The notes under the pieces are model-generated. The model made no database searches, was not told the DNA's origin, and saw only the letters and a list, made by a program, of their open reading frames with translations. Source: an uncultured Clostridia bacterium (GTDB lineage: Bacteria > Bacillota > Clostridia > Oscillospirales > Acutalibacteraceae). Taken from it: DNA of 32,916 nucleotides. The DNA is taken from positions 1-32,916 of the forward strand of contig CAMKSB010000005.1 of the NCBI GenBank assembly GCA_946415335.1. Reading direction: 5' to 3'. Positions 18,026 through 27,319 of this stretch are shown one piece after another. Each line of letters begins with the position of its first letter. Position 1 is the stretch's first letter. Both the position numbers and the translations under genes were made by a program.

Positions 18026-18844
18026 ATGGACTACAAACTGATTGCGGTCGATATCGACGGTACACTGACGAATTCCAAAAAAGAACTCACGCCGCATACG
18101 CGTTACGCTTTGCTCGAAGCGCAGAAGCAGGGCAAGCGGGTGATCATCGCCTCGGGCAGACAGCCGCTGGGCGTTTATCCGCTGGCGGAGGATCTGATGC
18201 TCGACCGCTACAACGGCTACATCATGTGCTACAACGGCGGCAAGATCATCAACTGCGCAGACAACCGCACGATCCTGACCAAGCTGTTTCCGCGCGAGTA
18301 TCTCAGCGATATCGTCGCGGTGCTCAAGGACTCGAACATCACGATGATGACCTTCGACGACAAGAAGATCATCGCGGATAAAAAGGTCAACGACTACACC
18401 TACGTCGAGATGGAGGTCTGCAAGACCGACATGGTGACCTTTGACGACTTTGTCGGGGCGGTGAAGTTTGACTTCAACAAAATTCTTCTTGCCGGCGAGC
18501 CGCTGGAGCTTGACCGCTACCAGCAGGTGCTGCAAAAGCGCTACGACGGCTTGCTCGACGTCTACAAGAGCGCGCCGTATTTCATGGAGATCATGCCCTT
18601 CGGCGTATCAAAGGGCTCCATGCTGCCGCTGCTTGTCGAGCACCTCGGCATGAGCAGGGAAGAGCTGATCGCCTTCGGCGACAACTACAACGACATCACC
18701 ATGATCGGCTATGCCGGCATGGGCGTGGCGATGGGCAACGCCGAGGAAGGCGTGAAGAAGGTCGCCAACTACATCTGCGAGACCAACGACGACGACGGCG
18801 TGGCAAAAACCGTCGAGAAATACGTATTGAACCGTCCGCTGTGA
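18026..18844 (+). CDS. Cof-type HAD-IIB family hydrolase
   Basis: N-terminal DIDGTLTNSKKEL, IIASGRQP, C-terminal SKGSMLPLLVEHLGMSREELIAFGDNYNDITMIGYAGMGVAMGNAEEGVKKVA. Confidence 0.93.
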   Translation: MDYKLIAVDIDGTLTNSKKELTPHTRYALLEAQKQGKRVIIASGRQPLGVYPLAEDLMLDRYNGYIMCYNGGKIINCADNRTILTKLFPREYLSDIVAVLKDSNITMMTFDDKKIIADKKVNDYTYVEMEVCKTDMVTFDDFVGAVKFDFNKILLAGEPLELDRYQQVLQKRYDGLLDVYKSAPYFMEIMPFGVSKGSMLPLLVEHLGMSREELIAFGDNYNDITMIGYAGMGVAMGNAEEGVKKVANYICETNDDDGVAKTVEKYVLNRPL

Positions 18845-18850
18845 CGGATG

Positions 18851-18876
18851 AAAGCCGGCTGTGTGCCGGCTTTTTT
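18851..18876 (+). terminator. Rho-independent terminator after HAD hydrolase
   Basis: aaagccggc-tgtgt-gccggcttttttg. Confidence 0.85.
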
Positions 18877-19064
18877 GCGTTTAACCGATTTGTGGGAAAA
18901 TTTTGCGCGGTCAAGGGTTGGCAGTGCTTTATTTAAATTACACAAATATTGCGCTGAAATTTTGGCAGGAGGCAAAAAACTATATTTCTAAATAAGAAAA
19001 ATACTTGTTTTTAAATCCTCTATAATAATATTGGATATGTATCAAATCATAAGGAGGAGAATGT

Positions 19065-21320
19065 ATGGCAAAATTCAAGAAGATTCTTGCCCTGATACTT
19101 GCCGTTTGCGTGATCTGCACTGCAGGCGTTATCGCGGTCAATGCCGCCGAGAACGTCGCTGAGGACGCAGAGGTCGGCGCAGGCGGTATTACTATCCACT
19201 ATTATTGCGAGTCAGGCACCCCCACGATTTATTACTGGAACAGCCTGCCGACCAATTTGGTGACCAATTATCCGGGTAAGACCATGACTGCAGAAGGCAA
19301 CGGCTTCTACAAGTACACCTTCAGCAACGTGACAAAGATCAACTTCCTCTTTGTCGTCAACGGCAAGCAGTCCGAAGAATACACCCAGAACACCGGCGAA
19401 TGGTGGCTCAAGAACAACCGCTGGACAAACAAAGAGCCCGGTCCCACTCCTGTATGGGATAGAGTCGATCTGCGTGAGGACTCCATCTATTTCGTCATCA
19501 CCACCCGTTTCTACGACGGCGACAAGGGCAACAACGTCCACTGCTGGGATGACAAGACCGCCGGCAACCCCGATTCTGACCCCGCATGGCGCGGCGATTT
19601 CAAGGGCTTGATTCAAAAGCTCGACTACATCAAGGCGCTTGGCTTCTCCGCGATCTGGATCACGCCGGTCGTTGAGAACGCCTCCGGTTACGACTACCAC
19701 GGCTATCACGCGCTCGATTTCTCCAAGGTCGATCCCCGTTACGAGAGCCAGGGCGCTACCTATCAGGATCTGATCGACGCTGCTCACGAAAAGGGCATGA
19801 AGATCGTTCAGGACGTTGTATGGAACCATACCGGCAACTGGGGCGAGACTTTCCTGTGCCCGATGTTCCGCAAGAACTACAGCAAGGACTTGGCTTCCGC
19901 CGACTGCATGGAGATCATCCCCGGCAGCGAGATGGCGACCGGTTATCCGAACTACGCTTCTCTCAAGCCCGGCGACCAGTTCCAGGCGCGTCTGGACATC
20001 ATGCAGGCGACCAAGAACCCGAAGTACAACTCCAAGGGCTACTACCATGATCCCGAGAACGCCGGTTGGGGACAGGCGACCGAGCAGACAGGCTCCATCG
20101 AGGGCGACTGCCGCGACGTCAACACCGAGAACCAGCCCGTAGCGGACTACATCAACCAGGCTTATACCCAGTACGTCGACATGGGCGTTGACGCGTTCCG
20201 TCTCGACACCGAAAAGCATATCAACCGCTGGACGCTCAACAGCGCTTACTTCCCGACCTACAGCAAGTATGATAACTTCTACATCTTCGGTGAGGTTTGC
20301 GCAAGATGGAGTGAGTTCATCAACGAGGGCGGCGCGTCCGACTCCTGCTTCTTCTACACCTGGAAGGAGACCGACAGCAAGTGGATGAACAACTGGAGCA
20401 AGACGCCCTGCACCGATTCCTCACATAACGGCACCAACATCAAGGCTTCTATGGCTCACTACGGACAGTACCAGCAGAAGAGCGTGCCCAACACCAGCAA
20501 GAACGCCATGCTCGAGGGCGTGAAGTATCACACTCCCGACTACAGCAAGGCGAACGGCACCGGCGTTATCGACTTCACCATGCACTGGAACTTCGAGAAC
20601 GCGAACAAGGCGTTCAACACCGCTCTCGGCGAAGACCACGCCTTCAACGATTCCACCTGGAATGTTACCTACGTTGACTCCCACGACTATTCTCCCGACT
20701 TCTGCCAGAAGGTTCGCTACATCGGCGGCACCCAGGCATGGGCTGAGAATATGGATCTGATGTTCACCTTCCGCGGCATTCCCTGTCTGTACTACGGCTC
20801 CGAGGTCGAGTTCCAGAAGGGCGCCATCATCGACGTCGGTCCCAACTCACCTCTGGCGCAGACCGGCCGTGCTTACTTCGGCGACAACATCGAAGGCAAC
20901 ATCACCGCGACCGATTTCGGCAAGTACACTGCCAGCGGCGCTGCTCAGACCACGCTGAACAAGCCCCTTGCTCAGCACGTGAGAAAGCTCAACATGATCC
21001 GCCGTGCGATCCCTGCTCTCCAGAAAGGTCAGTACACCACCTCCAACGTGAGCGGCGGCAACATGGCGTTCACCAGACGTTACACCGCGAACGGCGTTGA
21101 CAGCCTCGCATGCGTAGCGATCTCTGGCGGCGCGACCTTCAAGAACCTGCCTGACGGCAAGTACATCGACGCGGTCACCGGCGACGTCAAGACCGTTTCC
21201 GGCGGCACCCTGACGGTTCCCAGCGTCGGCAGCGCGAACATGAGAGTATATGTCTGCTGCGCAAGCGGCTTCAAGGGCATCTCCGGCAAGATCGGCGATA
21301 CCGGCACTTACCTCAAATAA
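19065..21320 (+). CDS. Secreted GH13 alpha-amylase family protein with N-terminal starch-binding-like (CBM26-type) module
   Basis: RBS aaggagg; signal peptide ILALILAVCVICTAGVIAVNA; GH13 motifs DVVWNHTG, GVDAFRLDTEKHI (nucleophile Asp), YIFGEV (acid Glu), TYVDSHD; N-terminal ITIHYYCESGTPTIYYWNSLP...YPGKTMTAEGNGFYKYTF...GEWWLKNNRW. Confidence 0.92.
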   Translation: MAKFKKILALILAVCVICTAGVIAVNAAENVAEDAEVGAGGITIHYYCESGTPTIYYWNSLPTNLVTNYPGKTMTAEGNGFYKYTFSNVTKINFLFVVNGKQSEEYTQNTGEWWLKNNRWTNKEPGPTPVWDRVDLREDSIYFVITTRFYDGDKGNNVHCWDDKTAGNPDSDPAWRGDFKGLIQKLDYIKALGFSAIWITPVVENASGYDYHGYHALDFSKVDPRYESQGATYQDLIDAAHEKGMKIVQDVVWNHTGNWGETFLCPMFRKNYSKDLASADCMEIIPGSEMATGYPNYASLKPGDQFQARLDIMQATKNPKYNSKGYYHDPENAGWGQATEQTGSIEGDCRDVNTENQPVADYINQAYTQYVDMGVDAFRLDTEKHINRWTLNSAYFPTYSKYDNFYIFGEVCARWSEFINEGGASDSCFFYTWKETDSKWMNNWSKTPCTDSSHNGTNIKASMAHYGQYQQKSVPNTSKNAMLEGVKYHTPDYSKANGTGVIDFTMHWNFENANKAFNTALGEDHAFNDSTWNVTYVDSHDYSPDFCQKVRYIGGTQAWAENMDLMFTFRGIPCLYYGSEVEFQKGAIIDVGPNSPLAQTGRAYFGDNIEGNITATDFGKYTASGAAQTTLNKPLAQHVRKLNMIRRAIPALQKGQYTTSNVSGGNMAFTRRYTANGVDSLACVAISGGATFKNLPDGKYIDAVTGDVKTVSGGTLTVPSVGSANMRVYVCCASGFKGISGKIGDTGTYLK

Positions 21321-21338
21321 TCACAAAGCATTACCATA

Positions 21339-21369
21339 CAAGGGCAGGTCGTTTGACCTGCCCTTTGTT
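21339..21369 (+). terminator. Rho-independent terminator after amylase
   Basis: acaagggcaggtc-gttt-gacctgccctttgt. Confidence 0.75.
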
Positions 21370-21389
21370 GTGAGTTGCGCCTGCGGCGC

Positions 21390-21446
21390 AGTGGTAAGTG
21401 GTAAATGATTAGTGGTAAGTGGTTAGTGGCAAGTGGTAAGTGGTAG
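21390..21446. repeat. Degenerate short tandem repeats of AGTGGTA type
   Basis: agtggtaagtggtaaatgattagtggtaagtggttagtggcaagtggtaagtggtag. Confidence 0.8.
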
Positions 21447-21547
21447 GGGCGACCATTGGTCGCCCGAGACAGAAAGTATATTTTTCCAATCAACCATCGG
21501 TATAATCGGATACCGCGGTTTGACGGGCGTGCGATGCACGCCCCTAC
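21443..21547. repeat. MITE/REP-like palindromic intergenic element
   Basis: Terminal inverted repeat gtaggggcg (21443-21451) / cgcccctac (21539-21547). Internal palindromes gggcgacc-att-ggtcgccc and gggcgtgc-gat-gcacgccc. Confidence 0.6.
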
Positions 21548-21596
21548 GATTTCAATACCAACTTTCATATGCGAAAGCCCAACATATCGCCAAAAT

Positions 21597-21627
21597 AAAA
21601 ACCGCTGTGCTATGACAGCGGTTTTTA
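21597..21627 (-). terminator. Probable bidirectional terminator for the minus-strand LRR gene
   Basis: aaaaaccgctgt-gctatg-acagcggttttta; lies just past the stop of the minus-strand CDS. Confidence 0.7.
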
Positions 21628-21671
21628 TGGTTATGCAGCGATAGGGGTGGAAACGCTGCGAAGTGGGTTGT

Positions 21672-21866
21672 TTATGCGCCCAGATGGTCGATCAGTTCGG
21701 CGATATAATTCTGGATCGCGGTCGCGTCGGTGACGTCGATCTTGCCGTCGCCGTTGGTGTCGGCAACAGCCAGCTGAGCCGGAGAGAGCTCTGCCATTTC
21801 TGCGAGGTACTGCTGTAACAAGGTCGCGTCGGTAACGTCTACCTTGCCGTCGCCGTTGACGTCGCC
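21672..21866 (-). other. Type I dockerin domain (coding region)
   Basis: GDVNGDGKVDVTDATLLQQYLAEMAELSPAQLAVADTNGDGKIDVTDATAIQNYIAEL: two duplicated Ca-binding D-x-N-G-D-G-K-x-D-x-x-D segments. Confidence 0.93.
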
Positions 21867-24800
21867 GATGATACCGGCGTCGACCGTCTCGGTGGTCGGC
21901 TCAGCGGTCACGCCGCTGTAGCTCTGCGCGCCGTCGGTCACATTGAAGGTGATCTGCGCCTTGGTGGTCTTGCCGGTGATGGCGTAGGTGTCGGCGAATT
22001 CGTCGCCTTCGTTCAGATATACCGGGGTGATCGTCACATCGTCCATTCCGTCGATAACGACGGTCTCGGTGGTGACGGTTTCGGGCTTCATGAATTTGCT
22101 GAATTTCAGGAGATAACCGCCGGGCGTTTCGTCAGCGGTGATCGTTGCCGTCGCGTGGGTGGTGGTGTCGACCAGACTGAAATCAAGACCGAGCTTCTCG
22201 GGCGGAATGTCGAACGACTCGGAGGTCTGGGTTTCGTAACCCTCCTTGAAGACAGTGACGCGGAAGGTGCCTTCGTCGGTCATCCATGCGTAAGCGCCTT
22301 CGCTGTTGGTCAGCAGGGGATTTTCCTGCTCGTAATCAGCGGCGTTCCAAGCCTCCCATTCTTTGGTTTCCTCATTGAACTTTTCAATGGTCGCGGTAGC
22401 GCCTTCCACGGGGTTGCCCTTGACAGCCTCGTAGACAACGCCGGACGGGTCGATCGCGTTGCGCTGCTTGCCGTCCTTGTCGCTGTTATGGTTGTACACA
22501 TCGCCGCCGTCGCCGGGCAGGATGGGCAGTCCGTCGGGTCCGATGCGGACGCCGCCGTGGGTGAAGCTGAAGAAGTTGTCGTTTTCATTTCCCCACTGCC
22601 ACAAGGTATGCAGACCGCCTGTTACAGCTTCGCTCCCCGCGTCAGTCCAATCTCCCTTTACGATATCAATAAGAATATTGATCACGGTGTCTCTGGCTGT
22701 CTCGTGATAGTCGCCGAGCTCGCCGTGAGGCTTGCCGTCCGCGTCATAGTAGAAGACTTCTTTTTTGGTAATGTCGCCGAACCAGTCGGGACCTCCGACC
22801 GGCTCCGTGTCCTTGCCGGGCTCGCCGTAGAACTCCGACTTATACGTATCCTTGCGTTCGCCGTAGAGCCAGAACAGATTCAGTGCGCCGGGAACATAGG
22901 TCTGACCGGGAACGAGCTCGTGGTCGAGGATGTTGAAGTAGCCCTCGCCGATCCACTTGTCGGTCTCGGCGTCGTAGAAGAGCTGCATGAACTTCCACTC
23001 GTCGCCCTTGTGGCTCATCAGAACCATGGCGCAGATGTTTTCGTCGTTTTCAAAATCGAATTCAAACTTGAGCATTTCCGCCGGATTGATACTCACAACG
23101 GGGCTGACGCCCTTGGTGAAAATGCCTGTGATGTCGTAGGTGTTTGCCTGGTTGCCGTGAGAGAGGTTCGTCTCGTGAGGCGCGATGAATTTGGTGATGT
23201 TCACGGTCTCGGTCGCCTTGACGATCTTGAGAGCGCCGGGCGCATAGATGAAGGTGGAAACGTCGCTCTTTGCGCCGTCGCATTCAGCGTAAACCTCAAA
23301 CTTATCGCCGTTCACCGCGACCTTGCCCTCGGGCATGATGCTCAGCGGTTCGGAGATATACTTGCCGGTGTACTTGTTCGGGGTCACGGTATGGGTCACC
23401 GCTTCCTCTCTTGCGCCTTCCTTGTTCAGGCGTGCGATAACGATCTTTACTTCCTTGTCCGCAGAAACGGAATAGCCGGAAACGGTAAGGGCGGTATCTG
23501 TCAGCTTAGTGGGAGCGAAGAGGGAGAGCTTCGCGGTGGTGAACTGAACCTCGCCAAGCGGCTTTCTGAAACCGGTGCCCTTGTGGCGGAACTCAACCTC
23601 GGCGCTCACATTTTTGACCGCGACGTTGGAGCTGTTGAGATAGCCCGAGAAGTGCAGCGTGCCCTTTGTTGCGGCGCCCGCGAGATCAAAGCTCTTGTAG
23701 TCGCCCGTATAGGTGCTGCCGTCGAACGCAAAGCCCTCGGCGTCGAACGAGGCGGGAATGATCTCCAGATTATCGGGTAAGTTGAGATAAAGCCTCTGCA
23801 TCTCGATATCCGCGTCATCCCAGTCGTCACGGATGTCATACTTGACGGTGAAGTGTACGAGGGTGTGGTCAACGCCGATGTTGCCGGTGGATTCGATACC
23901 GGTGTTCTCGGGATTGAACACATAGAAGCGCTTATCGGTGAATTTTGGGCAATCCTTGAAGGTGGTGTTGTTGAAGGCGATGTCGTCAACAGGGGTGTTC
24001 AGCGTGGTAAAGTTGTAGCATCTCTCGAATGCGTAGTCGCCGATGCTCTCGAGCTGAGCGGAGCAAGCGACCTCTGTGAGATTGGCGCAGTCCTTGAAGG
24101 CGTGGGCGGGAATACTGTGGATCGACTGCGGCAGTCTCTGGTAGCTGATACCCGAGCGCTCAAAGACGCTGTTTTCCAAGTCGACAACGGTTTCGGGGAT
24201 GACGACGTTCTGCAGCACAGGGCAGCCGTAGAAGCAATACTCCGGGAGCTTTCTGACGCCCGCGCCGAATCCGACGGCGTAGAGGTTGCCGCACTCGGAA
24301 AATGCACTTTTGCCGATCGTCTTGACGCTGTCGGGAATGATCATCGACTCGATGTTGGAGCCTCTGAAGCACTCGTTACCGATCTTGATGACGGTTTCGG
24401 GGATCTCCAGATGGGTCAGCTTGCCGGCGTAGGCGAACAGCTTGTCGTTGAGGGTGGCAATGCCGTCGCTGAAGGTGACGTCGGTGATGTTGGAGCCCGT
24501 AAACGGCGCGTCGGTTGCCGACAGGGTCTTGGGGATATAAACAGAGGTCAGCGCACTGTCTCTGAAGATGCCGTAATTCATCGTCTGGATACCTTCGTGG
24601 AGCGTGAAGGTTTTCAGCGACGTCGTGCCGGCAAACGCGCCGGAATCGATCCTCTTGACGCTCTCGGGGATATCGACGTTATCGAGCACGGGGCAGCTGT
24701 CAAAGGCGTTGTAGCCGATGGTGCGCAGCGTTGAGGGCAGTTCGACGGTCGTCAGCTTCTGACAGTCCTTGAACAGCTCGCCGGGCAGCTCGGTGACGCC

Positions 24801-25988
24801 CTCGGGGATCGTGATGCTTTCAATGCCTGTGTTCCGGAACATGCCCGTGACGAACGTGGTGTAGCCCTCGTCAAAATGAACGGTTTTCAGGGAAGTACAG
24901 TTAAAGAAGGAATAGTTGCCCTTCTTGACGGAAGCGGGAAGGGTCAGCTCTTTAATGGCGGTTCTTTCAAAGGAATAGCTGCCGACGTTCTCAAGATTCT
25001 TGCTCAGCGTGACTTTCTCGAGCTTTGAGCAGTCCTTGAAGGAGGCGTTTCCGATCGTGGTCACGTTGTCGGGAATGGTGATCTCTTTCAGGCTGACGCA
25101 GTGACCAAAGGCGTTGTCGGGAATGTTGGTGACGCCCTTGCCGATGGTCACCTTCGTGAGCTTATCGCACTCGTACAGGACGTAGGTGCCCCATTCGGTC
25201 ACGCTGTCGGGGATCACGATGGATTCGAGAGAACGCATCTGGCACAGTGAATCATTGCCGAGACGGGTGACGGTGTCGGGAATGGTCAGCTGACGGATGG
25301 AATTGCAGTCCTCAAACATATCGTTGGGGATGGCAGTGATGCCCTCGGCGAAGTTGACGGTCTCCAGCAGTTCTGCCTCGGCAAAGGTCTCGTTCGCGTA
25401 GGTGACGGTCAGGGGAATGTAGATCTCCGATACCGGCGCGCCTGCGAAGACGCGGTCGCCCATGTATTCCAGTCCCTCGTTCAGCTTGACGGTGGTAAGG
25501 ATGGGGCAGCTGCTGAAAGCTCTTGAATCGAGCTTTTTGACGTTTGCGGGTACCTCAACGGACTGCAGCGCTCTGCACTGCTCGAAGCACCACGGACCGA
25601 TCGTCGTAACGCCGGAGCCGAAGTCGATGTTCTCGAGCAGGTCGCAGCTGAAAAAGGCGTGATCGCCGATGGTTTTGACGCTTGTGGGGAAAGCGATGCT
25701 TGTGAGCTCGTCGTTGTTTTCAAAGGCTCTGGAGCCGATCTCCGAGACGTCCTTTCCTCCGAGCGTTGCCGGCACGGTAACATCTGCCTGCGTGCCGTTG
25801 TACTTTGTGATCTGAGCGGTGTCGTCGTCCAGAACAACATAGGTGTAGTCACCCTCGGTTTGGGCTTCGGCGGCAAATGCCGTTGTGCCAAAAACATTTC
25901 CAACCACAGCCATGCTGAGCAGCAGGGTCGCGGAAAGTGTTACCGACAAAGCTTTTGTCAGTAATCTGCTTGTGTGTTGATGCTTCAT
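21672..25988 (-). CDS. Secreted BspA-like leucine-rich-repeat protein with C-terminal type I dockerin
   Basis: True start at 25988 (MKHQHTSRLLTKALSVTLSATLLLSMAVVGNVFGTTAFAAEA), RBS aaggagg. Many LRR_5 units (e.g. VTTIGNASFKDCSKLEKVTLSKNLENVGSYSFERT). Carboxypeptidase-regulatory-like segment (DPSGVVYEAVKGNPVEGATATIE...). Dockerin at the C-terminus. Confidence 0.92.
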   Translation of the reverse strand: MKHQHTSRLLTKALSVTLSATLLLSMAVVGNVFGTTAFAAEAQTEGDYTYVVLDDDTAQITKYNGTQADVTVPATLGGKDVSEIGSRAFENNDELTSIAFPTSVKTIGDHAFFSCDLLENIDFGSGVTTIGPWCFEQCRALQSVEVPANVKKLDSRAFSSCPILTTVKLNEGLEYMGDRVFAGAPVSEIYIPLTVTYANETFAEAELLETVNFAEGITAIPNDMFEDCNSIRQLTIPDTVTRLGNDSLCQMRSLESIVIPDSVTEWGTYVLYECDKLTKVTIGKGVTNIPDNAFGHCVSLKEITIPDNVTTIGNASFKDCSKLEKVTLSKNLENVGSYSFERTAIKELTLPASVKKGNYSFFNCTSLKTVHFDEGYTTFVTGMFRNTGIESITIPEGVTELPGELFKDCQKLTTVELPSTLRTIGYNAFDSCPVLDNVDIPESVKRIDSGAFAGTTSLKTFTLHEGIQTMNYGIFRDSALTSVYIPKTLSATDAPFTGSNITDVTFSDGIATLNDKLFAYAGKLTHLEIPETVIKIGNECFRGSNIESMIIPDSVKTIGKSAFSECGNLYAVGFGAGVRKLPEYCFYGCPVLQNVVIPETVVDLENSVFERSGISYQRLPQSIHSIPAHAFKDCANLTEVACSAQLESIGDYAFERCYNFTTLNTPVDDIAFNNTTFKDCPKFTDKRFYVFNPENTGIESTGNIGVDHTLVHFTVKYDIRDDWDDADIEMQRLYLNLPDNLEIIPASFDAEGFAFDGSTYTGDYKSFDLAGAATKGTLHFSGYLNSSNVAVKNVSAEVEFRHKGTGFRKPLGEVQFTTAKLSLFAPTKLTDTALTVSGYSVSADKEVKIVIARLNKEGAREEAVTHTVTPNKYTGKYISEPLSIMPEGKVAVNGDKFEVYAECDGAKSDVSTFIYAPGALKIVKATETVNITKFIAPHETNLSHGNQANTYDITGIFTKGVSPVVSINPAEMLKFEFDFENDENICAMVLMSHKGDEWKFMQLFYDAETDKWIGEGYFNILDHELVPGQTYVPGALNLFWLYGERKDTYKSEFYGEPGKDTEPVGGPDWFGDITKKEVFYYDADGKPHGELGDYHETARDTVINILIDIVKGDWTDAGSEAVTGGLHTLWQWGNENDNFFSFTHGGVRIGPDGLPILPGDGGDVYNHNSDKDGKQRNAIDPSGVVYEAVKGNPVEGATATIEKFNEETKEWEAWNAADYEQENPLLTNSEGAYAWMTDEGTFRVTVFKEGYETQTSESFDIPPEKLGLDFSLVDTTTHATATITADETPGGYLLKFSKFMKPETVTTETVVIDGMDDVTITPVYLNEGDEFADTYAITGKTTKAQITFNVTDGAQSYSGVTAEPTTETVDAGIIGDVNGDGKVDVTDATLLQQYLAEMAELSPAQLAVADTNGDGKIDVTDATAIQNYIAELIDHLGA

Positions 25989-26178
25989 GATGAACCTCCT
26001 TAGCTGTTGAAATTGAAGCGTTATCAATGAAAATCGCTGATATAACGCGATAATCTTGTTATAAATATACCATATTTGCCTTGATATGTCCATGCGTGTC
26101 AACAGAATGTCCGTGACTCTTGTGAACATTACATTTTTCTTTACTTGTTTATTCCTGTTTCGGAACGGTTTCAGCGCC

Positions 26179-26207
26179 TTGCTTTTCGCACTTTTATATA
26201 GTATAAT
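26179..26207 (+). promoter_or_regulatory. Putative sigma-A promoter of the ABC transporter cluster
   Basis: TTGCTT (26179-26184), 17-bp spacer, TATAAT (26202-26207). Confidence 0.6.
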
Positions 26208-26238
26208 AGAAAAGATCAATGCACAGGAGTTGATTGAA

Positions 26239-26973
26239 TTGATACAAGTACAGCATTTTACCAAGAAATTCGGCGAGAAAACCGTTGTCAGTGATATCTC
26301 GTTCACCGCGAGAGACGGCGCGATCACCGGCTTCATCGGTCACAACGGCGCCGGCAAATCCACCACCATCAAGGCGATCACCGGCGTGATCCGGCCGACA
26401 GAGGGTACGATCCTGATCAACGGCGTGGACATCGTCAAGGATCCGCTCAAAGCCAAGCGGCAGTTTGGCTATGTGTCGGACAGTCCGGATCATTTTCTGC
26501 GGCTGACCGGTCTGGAATATCTCCATTTTATGGCGGATATCTATGACGCGCCGACAGACGGCAGGGCTGAATTTATCGAAGGCTATGCCAAGCGCTTCGG
26601 CATCTACGACGCGCTCAACAGTTCTATCCTGTCCTACTCCCACGGTATGCGCCAGAAGATCATGATCATGGGCGCGCTGATCCACGATCCGTCCGTGTGG
26701 ATACTGGACGAGCCGATGACCGGTCTCGATCCGCAGTCGGCGTTTGAACTCAAGCAGATGATGCGCGAGCATGTGGAAAAGGGCAATTCGGTATTCTTTT
26801 CCACCCATGTGCTCGAGGTCGCCGAAAAACTCTGCGACGAGATCTGCATCATCAAGTCAGGCGAGCTGCTCTACAGCGGAACGCTGGACGACCTCAAAGC
26901 GACGCACAAATCGCAGGCGTCCTTAGAGAATATTTTCCTGGAATTAACAGAAACAATAGAATCGGAGGGTTAA
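26239..26973 (+). CDS. ABC transporter ATP-binding protein
   Basis: Likely TTG start at 26239 after GGAG; FIGHNGAGKSTTIKAITG (Walker A), LSYSHGMRQKIMIMGALIHDPSVWILDEPMTGLDP (signature and Walker B), FFSTHVLEVAEKL. The ORF-track ATG at 26086 precedes the promoter. Confidence 0.92.
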   Translation: MIQVQHFTKKFGEKTVVSDISFTARDGAITGFIGHNGAGKSTTIKAITGVIRPTEGTILINGVDIVKDPLKAKRQFGYVSDSPDHFLRLTGLEYLHFMADIYDAPTDGRAEFIEGYAKRFGIYDALNSSILSYSHGMRQKIMIMGALIHDPSVWILDEPMTGLDPQSAFELKQMMREHVEKGNSVFFSTHVLEVAEKLCDEICIIKSGELLYSGTLDDLKATHKSQASLENIFLELTETIESEG

Positions 26974-26977
26974 AACA

Positions 26978-27319
26978 ATGAATCAAATGTGGCCTATTAT
27001 ACTCGGAGCGGTGGCAATCTACAGTATTTTTATGGGCGCGAGGATCCTGTTCACCGGCAGGCTGACAGAGAGGGAAGAAGCACAGTTGAGAAGTTTTTCC
27101 AACAAGGGCGCCAGAACCTATAAGCTCGCCTACGCGATCATCAGTATCGTCGGCGGTCTGCTTGTCGCGGCGGTCGCAGTCATCAGACTGCTGGAAAACT
27201 TCAAGGTCCTCGGCGATACGTTCGTGCTCAGAATGGTGATCCTCGGCGTGGCTGTCGTGGTAGCCCTGTCGATGATCTTCATCCGCAACGCCTGTAAGAA
27301 GATGACGGATGATGAGTAA
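26978..27319 (+). CDS. Small membrane protein (ABC cluster-associated)
   Basis: RBS ggaggg; three hydrophobic segments; overlaps the next CDS. Confidence 0.75.
   Translation: MNQMWPIILGAVAIYSIFMGARILFTGRLTEREEAQLRSFSNKGARTYKLAYAIISIVGGLLVAAVAVIRLLENFKVLGDTFVLRMVILGVAVVVALSMIFIRNACKKMTDDE

Noticed and set aside
19212-20219. 335-aa ORF on - strand opposite the amylase
   Set aside because: Amylase catalytic motifs on + strand are unambiguous; the antisense frame is Val/Leu/Gly-rich with no family match.
21390-21446. AGTGGTA repeats as a CRISPR array
   Set aside because: Units are ~7 bp and contiguous with no spacers.
22155-23780. 541-aa ORF on + strand opposite the LRR gene
   Set aside because: Antisense shadow of the well-supported minus-strand LRR/dockerin CDS; GC-rich third-position bias explains the open frame and the protein has no recognisable domain or RBS.
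23853-24734. 293-aa ORF on + strand opposite the LRR gene
   Set aside because: Same antisense artefact; repeat-derived composition.
26086-26238. N-terminal extension of the ABC ATPase from ATG 26086
   Set aside because: Precedes the likely promoter at 26179-26207, and ABC homology begins at IQVQHFTKKFG after a GGAG-TTG start.
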